Positions 23,705 through 32,332 of a DNA stretch of 64,000 nt are shown here, piece by piece. The stretch's first letter is position 1; each line of letters begins with the position of its first letter. The translations under genes were made by a program, and so were the position numbers. A model generated the notes under the pieces. That model saw only the letters and a list, made by a program, of their open reading frames with translations. It was not told the origin of the DNA and did no database searches. This stretch comes from Candidatus Neomicrothrix sp. UBA2974 (GTDB lineage: Bacteria; Actinomycetota; Acidimicrobiia; Acidimicrobiales; MedAcidi-G1), in assembly GCA_002348705.1 (NCBI GenBank), contig DEAU01000028.1, positions 190,442 to 254,441 on the forward strand, in the 5' to 3' direction.

Positions 23705-25801
23705 GTGAATCGCCTGGCCCGTCTGCTGGCACCCCAGTCGGTGGCCGTGGTTGGCGGCCGACCGGCCGAGCGGGCCGTTGAGCAGTGCCGGCGCCTCGGC
23801 TTTGAAGGCGATTTGTGGGCCGTCCACCCGACTCGTTCAGACCTAGCGGGAGTGCGGTGTGTGCCAACCGTCGATGATCTTCCCGGTGTTCCTGATGCCG
23901 TCCTAGTAGCGGTGAACCGTCGGGCGACCGTGGAAGTCGTGGACCGCTTAGCGGCGATGGGCGCTGGCACGGCAGTCTGTTATGCGTCGGGCTTCGCCGA
24001 GGCTGGCTCGGAGGGAGAGGCCCTTCAGAGGGCACTCAACGAGGCGGCTGGTTCAATGCCAATCATCGGTCCCAACTGCTACGGAACCGTCTCGGCCGTC
24101 GCTGGAGCGGCTCTCTGGCCCGACCAGCAGGGACTCCATCGCGTGGAGAGTGGCGTGGCCCTAGTAACCCAGAGCGGCAATATAGGCCTGGACTTGAGTC
24201 TCCAAACTCGTCCCATGTCGATTGCTCACCTGCTGACTCTCGGCAACCAGGCTGATGTTGGCATCGAGGAGTGCCTGGAGGCTCTGATCTCCGACCCGAC
24301 GGTCACCGCCGTCGGCCTGCATGTCGAGGCCCTTCACGATGCGGCTCGGTTCTCCACCGCTTGCGCGAGGGCCTCGCGCCTAGGTAAGCCGGTAGTTGTC
24401 CTCAAGACGGGTGTGTCTGACAGGGGTGCCGAGATCGCTGCTTCGCACACGTCTTCGATAGTGGGTAGCGATGCCGCCTATGGAGCGCTTTTCGACCGGC
24501 TGGCGGTCCGCCGTGTCCGTTCAATCCCTGAACTTCTCGATGCCCTCCATGTTCTAGACGGGCTGGGTGGCCTTTCGGGTCGTCGGATTGTCAGCCTCAG
24601 CTGTTCGGGCGGCGAAGCCTCGATCGTGGCTGACCGATGTGATGAGCTGGGTCTAGATCTGCCTTCCTTCGGGGCGGAACGCATTGACGGCATTCGAACT
24701 GCTCTCGGCGAGCCGGATAAGGCATCTCTGGTTTCGGTTTCAAACCCGTTCGATTACCACACCTTCATCTGGGACGACCGCGATCGCCTGACCGCCACCT
24801 TCACTGAAGCAATTCGTCCCGGCGAGGATCTATCGGGTGACGAGGTCCGGTCGGACGGGATTTTGGAGGGCGAGGGCCCCGACGCGGCAGTGTTGGTTCT
24901 GGACTTCCCAGGGGCTGGCTTAGACGATACGAGTTGGTGGCCGACATTGGAGGCATTCGGGGAGGCAGCTGCAATCACCGGAACGAACGGCGTGGTCGCA
25001 GCATCGATGGCGGAAAACCTCCCGCAGGCTGTGGAGGCAGCGGCGTCGGATCTCGGCCTGATCCCGGTCCGCGGTATCGACGAAGCGCTGAGGGCCCTCG
25101 ACGCGGCAGCATGGTGGGGTCGACGATCAACCATCGACGCGCCCTGTCCAGTTGAACCGGTCAGTGGTGCAGCCCGAATTCTCGCCGAAAGCGAAGCGAA
25201 AGCATGGCTGGAGGAAGTTGGTCTCTCCGTTCCTGACCGGGCGGTCGTCTCGATCTCGGAAGCCCCCTACATTGCTACGGAGATCGGCTTCCCGGTCGTG
25301 CTCAAGGCCGTCGGTCCAGCCCACAAGACGGAGGTCGGCGGCGTGGCCCTCGGGCTGTCTGACCGTGATGCGGTGGCTGATGCTGCCGAGCAGGTGGCAG
25401 GCGCCAGCCACGGAGACCTCGTGATGGTTGAGGCTCAGGTCGAGGGCGTTCTAGCCGAAATTCTCGTCTCTGTCCGGCGGGAGGCCCCGGTGGGTTGGCT
25501 GCTAACAGTGGGCGTTGGTGGCACCCTCGTGGAAATGTTTCGCGACACCGTCTGTCTGTTGCTGCCGGTTACCGGCGACGAGGTGCTTGGAATGCTTCAC
25601 CGCCTGGCCACTTGGCCGCTGCTGGCAGGGCATAGCGGACAGCCTGGAGCCGATTTGGAATCCGTCGTAGATGCTGTACTGGCCGTTGCTCGGGTAGCTA
25701 TCGAGATCGACGGCCTAGTGGAAGTCGAGATCAACCCATTATTGGCGACGTCCGATGGCGCCACCGTCGTCGATGCATTGATGACCTGCGCCGCCGATTG
25801 A
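23705..25801 (+). CDS. Acyl-CoA synthetase, NDP-forming (acetate-CoA ligase type)
   Basis: About 698 residues with CoA-binding ('LLAPQSVAVVGG'), succinyl-CoA-ligase-like ('VTQSGNIGLDLSLQ', phosphohistidine candidate in 'AASHTSSIVGSDAAY'), and C-terminal ATP-grasp domains ('FPVVLKAVGPAHKTEVGGVALG', 'VEINPLLATSDGATVVDA'). It forms a CoA thioester using ATP or GTP. Here it probably activates gamma-butyrobetaine or carnitine, a step done in enterobacteria by the AMP-forming CaiC or the CoA-transferase CaiB. GTG 23705 gives the usual N-terminus and has GGCCGGA upstream; a TTG at 23678 that overlaps the previous stop is an alternative. Substrate is inferred from the neighbours. Confidence 0.82.
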   Translation: MNRLARLLAPQSVAVVGGRPAERAVEQCRRLGFEGDLWAVHPTRSDLAGVRCVPTVDDLPGVPDAVLVAVNRRATVEVVDRLAAMGAGTAVCYASGFAEAGSEGEALQRALNEAAGSMPIIGPNCYGTVSAVAGAALWPDQQGLHRVESGVALVTQSGNIGLDLSLQTRPMSIAHLLTLGNQADVGIEECLEALISDPTVTAVGLHVEALHDAARFSTACARASRLGKPVVVLKTGVSDRGAEIAASHTSSIVGSDAAYGALFDRLAVRRVRSIPELLDALHVLDGLGGLSGRRIVSLSCSGGEASIVADRCDELGLDLPSFGAERIDGIRTALGEPDKASLVSVSNPFDYHTFIWDDRDRLTATFTEAIRPGEDLSGDEVRSDGILEGEGPDAAVLVLDFPGAGLDDTSWWPTLEAFGEAAAITGTNGVVAASMAENLPQAVEAAASDLGLIPVRGIDEALRALDAAAWWGRRSTIDAPCPVEPVSGAARILAESEAKAWLEEVGLSVPDRAVVSISEAPYIATEIGFPVVLKAVGPAHKTEVGGVALGLSDRDAVADAAEQVAGASHGDLVMVEAQVEGVLAEILVSVRREAPVGWLLTVGVGGTLVEMFRDTVCLLLPVTGDEVLGMLHRLATWPLLAGHSGQPGADLESVVDAVLAVARVAIEIDGLVEVEINPLLATSDGATVVDALMTCAAD

Positions 25802-25850
25802 GAGGACACTGGTTCTGGAGGACCCTGAGCTGAGGAGGAAGCCTGGCATC

Positions 25851-26639
25851 ATGAGAGAGAGTGGAGTGGTTCGAACGACAGTTGATGGGCCCCTTCTGGA
25901 GGTGGTTCTCGACCGGCCTAAGGCCAATGCCATCGACGCGGCGACCAGCCGGGAACTCAGCCGTGTCTTCGCTGCTTTCCGGGACGACCCGCTTTTACGG
26001 GTAGCGGTAATCACCGGAGCTGGCGAGCGGTTCTTCTCGGCTGGTTGGGATCTAGGAGCTGCTGCCGAAGGCGAGGAGTTTGAGTCCGACTATGGGGAGG
26101 GTGGCTTTGGGGGCTTTTGCGAACTGCCAAACCGGAATAAGCCTGTGGTCTGCGCTGTGAATGGTATGGCAGTAGGCGGGGGGTTTGAACTGGCCATGGC
26201 AGCGGAGTTCGTGGTGGCGGCTGACCATGCTTCCTTCTTCCTGCCGGAGACCAGTCTCGGGATCATCCCGGACGCTGGAACCATCCGGTTGCCCCGAATA
26301 TTGCCGAGGGTTGTCGCTAATGAGGTCCTTTACGGAGGGCGGAGGCTCAACGCGGAAGAAGCGGAGCGTTGGGGGTTGGTCAACCGGGTAGTGTCCGCCG
26401 CCGATCTTGCCGATACAGCACGCGATCTGGCTAATCGGATCGCTGCAATGGCACCTTTGGCTGTGGAGGCGGTGATCGCTATTGACCGGACCGTCGGTCG
26501 CCTCTCCATCGAGGAAGCCTTCGCCCAACTTCGTTCAGGCGACCTCATCGAGTATGAACGGATGCTCGCTTCTGACGATGCGCAAGAGGGCCCGCGAGCC
26601 TTCTCCGAGAAGCGGGATCCTCACTGGGAGGGACGTTGA
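25851..26639 (+). CDS. caiD: Crotonobetainyl-CoA hydratase / carnitinyl-CoA dehydratase
   Basis: A 262-residue crotonase that closely follows E. coli CaiD as I remember it: 'LDRPKANAIDAATS' at residue 20, 'RVAVITGAGERFFSAGWDL' at 50, 'GGGFELAMAAEF' at 111, 'FLPETSLGIIPDAG', and the CaiD-type ending 'EGPRAFSEKRDPHWEGR'. It hydrates crotonobetainyl-CoA to L-carnitinyl-CoA, linking gamma-butyrobetaine to the carnitine dehydrogenase branch. The start is ATG 25851 after a GAGGAGG sequence. It is 128 bases upstream of the formate dehydrogenase operon, probably a separate transcript. Confidence 0.88.
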   Translation: MRESGVVRTTVDGPLLEVVLDRPKANAIDAATSRELSRVFAAFRDDPLLRVAVITGAGERFFSAGWDLGAAAEGEEFESDYGEGGFGGFCELPNRNKPVVCAVNGMAVGGGFELAMAAEFVVAADHASFFLPETSLGIIPDAGTIRLPRILPRVVANEVLYGGRRLNAEEAERWGLVNRVVSAADLADTARDLANRIAAMAPLAVEAVIAIDRTVGRLSIEEAFAQLRSGDLIEYERMLASDDAQEGPRAFSEKRDPHWEGR

Positions 26640-26767
26640 TCCACTGGGGGGAAACGGCAGACTCCTAAGTCGCGCTAGGTTTCGGTGCGACCGATTTCGC
26701 CGAACGACCCAGAATCGATGGGCATGTCGGGTTACCGACCACTGAAATGAAGACTGACAGGGGAAAT

Positions 26768-28681
26768 ATGAGCAAGCGCCTGACTACCCCGCTGGTCCGA
26801 GACGCCGGTGAGCTACGAGAGGCGACCTGGGAGGAGGCAATCCGCCGGGCCGCCACTGGGTTTCGCTCGGCTGTCGAGACCCACGGCCCGACCTCTTTTG
26901 GGATGTTCAGCTGCTCGAAGACCACCAATGAGGTGAACTACGCCGCTCAGCGGTTCGCCCGACGGGTCATCGGCTCGAACAACATCGATAGCTGCAATCG
27001 AACTTGACACGCACCTAGCGTCGTCGGTCTGGCGACGGTCTTCGGAGCGGGCGGTGGTACCTCCTCCTATTTGGAGATCGAGGAGGCCGACGTCATCGTC
27101 ATGTGGGGCTCTAACGCGCGAAACGCGCACCCCATCTTCTTCCACCATGCTTTGCGAGGCGTGGCAAACGGCGCGCTCATGTGGACAATCGATCCCCGCC
27201 GGACCGACACGGCCAAGTTCGCTGACCATTGGTTGGGTCTAAACGTTGGGAGCGACATCGCCCTAGCCCACGGTATAGCTCGTGAGATCATCGCCGCCGG
27301 CCTGACTGACGAAGAGTTCATCGAAAACGCCACCTCCGGTTTCGATGAGTTCGCGGCCTTTGTTGAGCCGTGGACTTTGAAGCACACATCAGAAGTCACC
27401 GGGATCCCGTCAGGAGCCATCCGCGACCTCTCCCATGCCTATGCCACGGCCGACAAGGCTCAGATCTGCTGGACGCTCGGCATCACCGAGCACCACACCG
27501 GCGTTGACAACGTCCAATCGCTCTGCAACCTCGCACTCCTCACCGGCCACGTGGGCAGGTGGGGTTCGGGTCTGGTGCCTCTAAGGGGCCAGAACAACGT
27601 GCAGGGCGGTGGCGATATGGGCGCCTTGCCCAACAAACTGACCGGTTTTCAGGACGTAGAGGACGACGAGGCGAGGGCGAAGTTTGAGGCGGTGTGGGGT
27701 TGCCCCATCCCACCAACCAACGGCTGGAACCTGACCGAGATGTTCGAAGCTATGGAGCGAGATGAGCTGAAGGCTGTCTACTGCATCGGGGAAAATCCGG
27801 TTGACTCCGAAGCCGATGCTAAGCACGCCAGAGCCATGATCGAGCGCCTAGACATTCTGGTTGTCCAGGATGTCTTCATGACCCGGACAGCCGAGGTGGC
27901 CGACGTGGTCTTCCCCGCCGCCCTTGGCTGGGCTGAGTCCGACGGCACTGTCACTAACAGTGAACGCCGCGTCCAGCGGATGCGGGCTGCAGTTCCGCCA
28001 CCCGGTCAGGCGCGGCAAGAGCTGGAGATTATCAACGATCTTGCCGCAGCCATGGGTGACGAGGGTTGGGGTGCCCCCACGCCGGAGGACCTATGGGAGG
28101 AGTTGCGGAAAGTGTCGCCGATGCACGGGGGGATGTCCTGGGAGCGCCTTGAGGCGGAGGGTGGCATTCAGTGGCCGTGTCCCAGCGAGGACCATCCGGG
28201 TAGCCCGTTTCTCCATGGACGCCTATGGGAGCGGCCAGCAGGGGGTCGACGGGCTCCCTTTTCTTGCGTCGAGAACCGGCCCCCTCTCGATGAGTTGACC
28301 GACGAGTTCCCCTTGCGGCTCACCACCGTGCGGGCACTGGACTCATACAACACTGGCGTCCAGACCGAGCACTTTGCTTCTCCCATTCGGACTGGCGAGG
28401 CGTTGTCGATCTCAGTGGCTGACGCCGAAGCTCTGGGCGTGGTCGACGGTGAGCGGGTCGCCGTGTCGTCCCGACGGGGGACCATCGAAATGACGGTGGA
28501 AGTGGAGGAGTATCTAGCTGTCGGCCTGTGCCATACCACCTTCCACTTCCCGGAGACCACCGACATCAACCAGATCACCAGTGACGCTGTTGACCCGAAG
28601 GCCGGTACCGCCGAGTTCAAGGCGGCGGCTGTCAGAGTCGAAAGGTTGGCCGACGGGAAACTGGCGGGCGATCGTGCCTGA
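26768..28681 (+). CDS. fdhA: Formate dehydrogenase molybdenum subunit, selenocysteine-containing (UGA at 27005)
   Basis: A single 637-residue gene interrupted by an in-frame TGA (27005-27007) read as selenocysteine, residue 80. The context 'NNIDSCNRT-U-HAPSVVGL' matches the active site of formate dehydrogenases, where Sec or Cys ligates Mo/W and is followed by His. Further family marks: 'GQNNVQGGGDMGALPN' (~273-288), 'YCIGENPVDSEAD', and a C-terminal dinucleotide-binding domain with 'DPKAGTAEFKAAAVRVERL'. The ATG at 26768 with AGGGGAA upstream is preferred to 26747. It lacks the N-terminal [4Fe-4S] Mo-cofactor domain, which is on the third gene of the operon. It oxidises formate to CO2, the end of the C1 pathway. 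SelA/B/C/D are not in the window and must be elsewhere. Confidence 0.93.
27019..27037 (+). promoter_or_regulatory. Bacterial SECIS hairpin
   Basis: Directly after the UGA, CGTCG (27019-27023) pairs with CGACG (27033-27037); U-G and C-G pairs extend the stem to 7 bp, leaving the 5-base loop GGUCU (27026-27030). By my recollection the E. coli fdhF SECIS has the same GGUCU loop, starting the same 19 bases after its UGA. This is what SelB needs to insert selenocysteine. It lies in coding sequence, as bacterial SECIS elements do. Confidence 0.85.
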
Positions 28682-30503
28682 TCTTTATTTCGGAGCAGGT
28701 GACGAGGCCACCGAAGCCGAGAAGGACGCGGTGGCCGAGGCCCTCGCCGACTACGGGCCAGTGGTGGTTCGTGAGACGGAGCGTCTTGTCCACGCCGGTC
28801 GGAGCCGGACCCGGGAACGTCGCCACCTCTTACTACCAGCGCTTCACGCTCTGCAGCGGTCGGCCGGGTGGATCAGTCCGGGTGGGCTCGATCATGTGTG
28901 CGGCGAGTTGGAGGTGCCGCCGGCCGAGGCTTACGGGGTGGCGACCTTCTACCACTTGTTCACCCACGATCCTCCGGCCGCCGACAATACGGTGCACGTC
29001 TGTGACGACGTGGCCTGTCGACTGGTCGGCGCTGTTGCCCTGATTGACGACCTGCGGGTTGAGGGCTACCACGTGAAGGCCAGCCCATGCCTGGGGCAGT
29101 GCGAACGTGGGCCGGCGGTGTTGGTTCAGCGGACCGGGCGTCCTGACCTCACCGTAACGGCGGTCGATGACGGACCGGTCACCACCTCGGAGGTGGCTGT
29201 GGCCATATCCTCGGAGTCCTCCACGCCGTCGGTCAGTCTCGCCCAGACCGGATCTGGTGACCTCCGACTCCTAACCCGGGTGGGTGTCGTCGATCCAACC
29301 AGCCTTGACGATTACCGAGCCCACGGCGGATTCCGGGCTCTTGAGGAAGCTCTGAGAATGGGTGGCGACCGGGTCATCGCAGAGGTGACCGCGTCAGGAC
29401 TTTCGGGACGTGGTGGCGCCGCATTCCCAACCGGTGTCAAGTGGCGCGGCGTCGCCGACCAAGAAGGCCGACCCCGGCATCTGGTGTGTAATGCCGACGA
29501 GTCTGAGCCAGGCACCTTCAAGGATCGAGTGGTCATGGAGGGAGACCCATACTCTCTCGTGGAGGCTATGACCATCGCTGGGACAGCCATAGGAGCCGAA
29601 CAGGGTTGGCTGTACATCCGGGGGGAATATCCGGTGGCCATAGGCCGCTTGCGGCACGCCATCGACGAGGCGTATGCCGAGGGCCTTCTAGGTGATGACG
29701 TGGCCGGGTCGGGTATCCGCTTCGACCTAACGCTGCGTAGCGGAGCGGGTGCGTACATCTGTGGAGAGGAAACAGCGCTGTTCAACTCGCTGGAGGGCTA
29801 TCGCGGCGAGCCTCGGAATAAGCCACCCTTTCCGACCACTCACGGCCTATTCGGTGAGCCGACGGCCATCAACAACGTAGAGACTCTCGTCAACGTGCCA
29901 CCTATCGTCCTCATGGGTGGTGAGGCCTATGCGGCCGTGGGGACCAAGCAATCTCCAGGCACCAAACTCTTCTGCCTCAGCGGACGGGTGAAACGCCCCG
30001 GCACCTACGAGGTGGAATTCGGAGCCACCCTGCGCGACTTGGTCGACCTTGCAGGTGGTCTGATCGCGGGCAGTGAGGTGCGGGCGGTGATGTTGGGTGG
30101 CGCGGCGGGAAGTTTCGTGGGGCCAGAGTCCATGGATTTACCGTTGACGCTTGAGGCCACTCGAGCGGCTGGAGTGTCACTCGGATCTGGGGTAGTAATG
30201 GTGTTCGACCAGCACGATGACATGGTTGACACGGTCCGGCGCATTGCCGAGTTCTTTCGCGACGAGTCTTGCGGCCAGTGCGTGCCTTGCCGGGTAGGTA
30301 CGGTCCGCCAGGAGGAAGTGTTGGTTCGCCTCCGACGCGGAGCCGATATCGAAGACGAGCGAGAACTTTTGGACGATCTGGCTGCCGTCATGCGCGATGC
30401 GTCAATCTGCGGCTTGGGCCAGACTGCCTCCGGGGCGATCCGAAGTGCCCTTGACTTAGGCCTTCTTGTAAGCAGCGGTGATTCGCAAGGGGATAGATCT
30501 TGA
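28674..30503 (+). CDS. fdhB: Formate dehydrogenase diaphorase subunit, NuoE-NuoF fusion
   Basis: A 609-residue fusion. Residues 1-~155 are NuoE-like with a thioredoxin-fold [2Fe-2S] site (Cys110, 115, 139, 143 in 'VHVCDDVAC' and 'CLGQC'). The rest is NuoF: NAD site 'GRGGAAFPTG' at 245, FMN site 'CNADESEPGTFKDR', and [4Fe-4S] site 'SCGQCVPC' (Cys533, 536, 539) plus Cys579. It passes electrons from formate to NAD+, as in FdsB or HydB-type modules. The GTG start at 28674 overlaps the fdhA stop by 8 bases, with GGCGGG upstream. It is coupled by TTGA overlap to the next gene. Confidence 0.92.
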   Translation: MPDLYFGAGDEATEAEKDAVAEALADYGPVVVRETERLVHAGRSRTRERRHLLLPALHALQRSAGWISPGGLDHVCGELEVPPAEAYGVATFYHLFTHDPPAADNTVHVCDDVACRLVGAVALIDDLRVEGYHVKASPCLGQCERGPAVLVQRTGRPDLTVTAVDDGPVTTSEVAVAISSESSTPSVSLAQTGSGDLRLLTRVGVVDPTSLDDYRAHGGFRALEEALRMGGDRVIAEVTASGLSGRGGAAFPTGVKWRGVADQEGRPRHLVCNADESEPGTFKDRVVMEGDPYSLVEAMTIAGTAIGAEQGWLYIRGEYPVAIGRLRHAIDEAYAEGLLGDDVAGSGIRFDLTLRSGAGAYICGEETALFNSLEGYRGEPRNKPPFPTTHGLFGEPTAINNVETLVNVPPIVLMGGEAYAAVGTKQSPGTKLFCLSGRVKRPGTYEVEFGATLRDLVDLAGGLIAGSEVRAVMLGGAAGSFVGPESMDLPLTLEATRAAGVSLGSGVVMVFDQHDDMVDTVRRIAEFFRDESCGQCVPCRVGTVRQEEVLVRLRRGADIEDERELLDDLAAVMRDASICGLGQTASGAIRSALDLGLLVSSGDSQGDRS

Positions 30504-31363
30504 CGCACGAGACGGCGGTCAGCATGTCGACAATGGTTGAGATCACCCTCGATGGTGAGTCAGCCCGGGTTCCGGAGGGTTCGACCATCCTGGATGCGTG
30601 CCGGCGTAAAGGCATCGACACCCCTACCCTCTGTTGGGCCGAGAACCTGACTCCGGTCAACGTGTGCAGAGTGTGCGTGGTTGAAGTGGAAGGCTCTCGG
30701 GTCCTAGTCCCCTCCTGTTCCCGGAATGTTGAGGAGGGGATGGTCGTCGCCACCGATACAGAAAGGGTGCGGACCAGCCGACGCATGGTCTATGAACTTC
30801 TGGCCTCGTCGGTGGAGATGGACCGGGCGACGCCCGAGGTTCTGGCTTGGATGGACCACTACGGGGCTCGTCCTGATCGGATGGGAGACCGAAGTGAGAT
30901 CGTCACGCAGGCCCAACCGGTCAAGGTCCAGGATGACCTCTACGTTCGGGACTACGAGCGTTGCATACTTTGCTACAAGTGCGTTGAGGCATGCGGCGAC
31001 GATGCTCAGCACACCTATGCCATAGCTACGGCCGGTCGAGGCTTCGACGCCCACATCTCGACCGAACACGACGTATCGCTGCCTGACTCAGCCTGCGTCT
31101 ACTGCGGCAACTGCATTGGGGTATGTCCGACGGGTGCCTTGATGTTCAAAACTGAGCACGACATGCGAGACGCTGGCACCTGGGACGAATCGAAGCAGTC
31201 GGTAACCACCACCGTGTGCTCGTTCTGCGGAGTGGGATGCAATCTGGAGTTGCATGTGCAGGACGAGCGGATCGTTAAGGTCACCTCGCCGGCCGACCAC
31301 TCGGTGACTAACGGCCACCTTTGCATCAAGGGCCGTTTCGGTTGGCAGCATGCCCATGCTTGA
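30500..31363 (+). CDS. Formate dehydrogenase Fe-S subunit: detached N-terminal half of the alpha subunit
   Basis: A 287-residue electron-transfer chain: [2Fe-2S] domain (Cys45, 56, 59, 73), two ferredoxin [4Fe-4S] sites (Cys155/158/161/165 and Cys199/202/205/209), then a molybdopterin-oxidoreductase [4Fe-4S] domain (Cys240/243/247/275; 'TTTVCSFCGVGC', 'GHLCIKGRFGWQ'). The His-Cys cluster motif that usually follows the first domain is absent. The protein stops exactly where ordinary NAD-linked FdhA continues into the molybdenum domain, and the fdhA product here starts exactly at that point. TTG at 30500 is chosen because AAGGGG lies 8 bases upstream; ATGs at 30524 and 30533 are alternatives. 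Confidence 0.9.
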   Translation: MTHETAVSMSTMVEITLDGESARVPEGSTILDACRRKGIDTPTLCWAENLTPVNVCRVCVVEVEGSRVLVPSCSRNVEEGMVVATDTERVRTSRRMVYELLASSVEMDRATPEVLAWMDHYGARPDRMGDRSEIVTQAQPVKVQDDLYVRDYERCILCYKCVEACGDDAQHTYAIATAGRGFDAHISTEHDVSLPDSACVYCGNCIGVCPTGALMFKTEHDMRDAGTWDESKQSVTTTVCSFCGVGCNLELHVQDERIVKVTSPADHSVTNGHLCIKGRFGWQHAHA

Positions 31364-31423
31364 TGGGTTATGAACTCGACCGAATAGCCCTGCAGGCGTG
31401 GGTCGAATGCAGGCGGGTGGGCC

Positions 31424-32080
31424 TCAGTCGGCCGGCCTGACCAGAACGACAACCCAGCCGCCGATGCCTGCGCCTGGCAGGTGGTCCCCGTGTTCCTGGA
31501 AGGTCACCCTCGCGATTCCGTCGGCTTGGATGGCTTCGAGCTCTGTTGTAAAGGTCCCAAGGTCCCAGAAGTGGTCGTTCAAGCCGACGACTACCGCCCC
31601 ACCGAGCCGAACAACTCGCAGGACCTCACGGAGTACTGGCGGCTCGAGGTGCCCGAAGGAGAACACACCGACTGCTGCTGCGTAGTCGTATGTCCCGTCG
31701 CCGACTTGGAGACCCTCATTTAGGTCCGCTTCAAAGAGTCGTTGGTAGATCCCGGTGGCGATGGCCCTTTCCAGCATGGGTTGTGAGAAGTCACAGCCGT
31801 CTTGGTTGGTGAAGCCGGCATCCCGGAGTGCAAGGCCCGAGAGTCCCGTCCCACAACCCACATCCAGCAATCGGCCGCCTGTTCCACCGTCAATACTCTG
31901 GGCCACGTCGGCCAGTGCGGCAGCGCAGCGTGCTGGTTGGGCGTACCCGAGGTCTTCATTGACTTCTTCGTCGTAGGTGTCGGCCCACGTTTCATAGTGG
32001 GCGAGCGTGTCGGCGCCCGACTTCAGATCGTAGGAGGGGCCGATCAGCCCGAGTTTTTCTCCGCTGTCTTTTTCGGTCAT
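31424..32080 (-). CDS. Class I SAM-dependent methyltransferase (METTL27-like)
   Basis: A 218-residue methyltransferase with SAM motif 'LLDVGCGTGLSGLALRDAG' near residue 71, 'DGCDFSQPMLERA' near 94 and 'EVLRVVRLGGAVVVGLND' near 150. The N-terminal 'HYETWADTYDEEV' segment and overall pattern resemble the METTL27/WBSCR27 group as I remember it; substrate unknown. It converges with the formate dehydrogenase operon (60-base gap) and is divergent from proV. No link to osmolyte breakdown can be shown. ATG start at 32080. Confidence 0.82.
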   Translation of the reverse strand: MTEKDSGEKLGLIGPSYDLKSGADTLAHYETWADTYDEEVNEDLGYAQPARCAAALADVAQSIDGGTGGRLLDVGCGTGLSGLALRDAGFTNQDGCDFSQPMLERAIATGIYQRLFEADLNEGLQVGDGTYDYAAAVGVFSFGHLEPPVLREVLRVVRLGGAVVVGLNDHFWDLGTFTTELEAIQADGIARVTFQEHGDHLPGAGIGGWVVVLVRPAD

Positions 32081-32332
32081 CTAGACGACACTAAGCGCTC
32101 GGTCCGGAACTTAAGGCCCCGGTCCTCCTCCCAATAGGAATCAGGGGAATCCAGCGGTCTATGGCCTATCGGGTCGTAACTGTGGAGGGAAAAAGTGCAC
32201 CAAGGGAAGTGGAGAGATTTTGTGACCTTCGTGCGGGGACTTAGCGACCGGTCTGAGGTCCTGCTAGCTTCGAATCGGGTTCGTTCGTACGACTGGACAT
32301 CCCGCAGGACGACCAGCTAGTAGGGGGATTGC

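Noticed and set aside
27005..27007. In-frame TGA in fdhA as a nonsense mutation or pseudogene
   Set aside because: The codon falls at the known Sec position, family sequence continues in frame on both sides, and a matching SECIS hairpin follows; a random stop would not explain these together.
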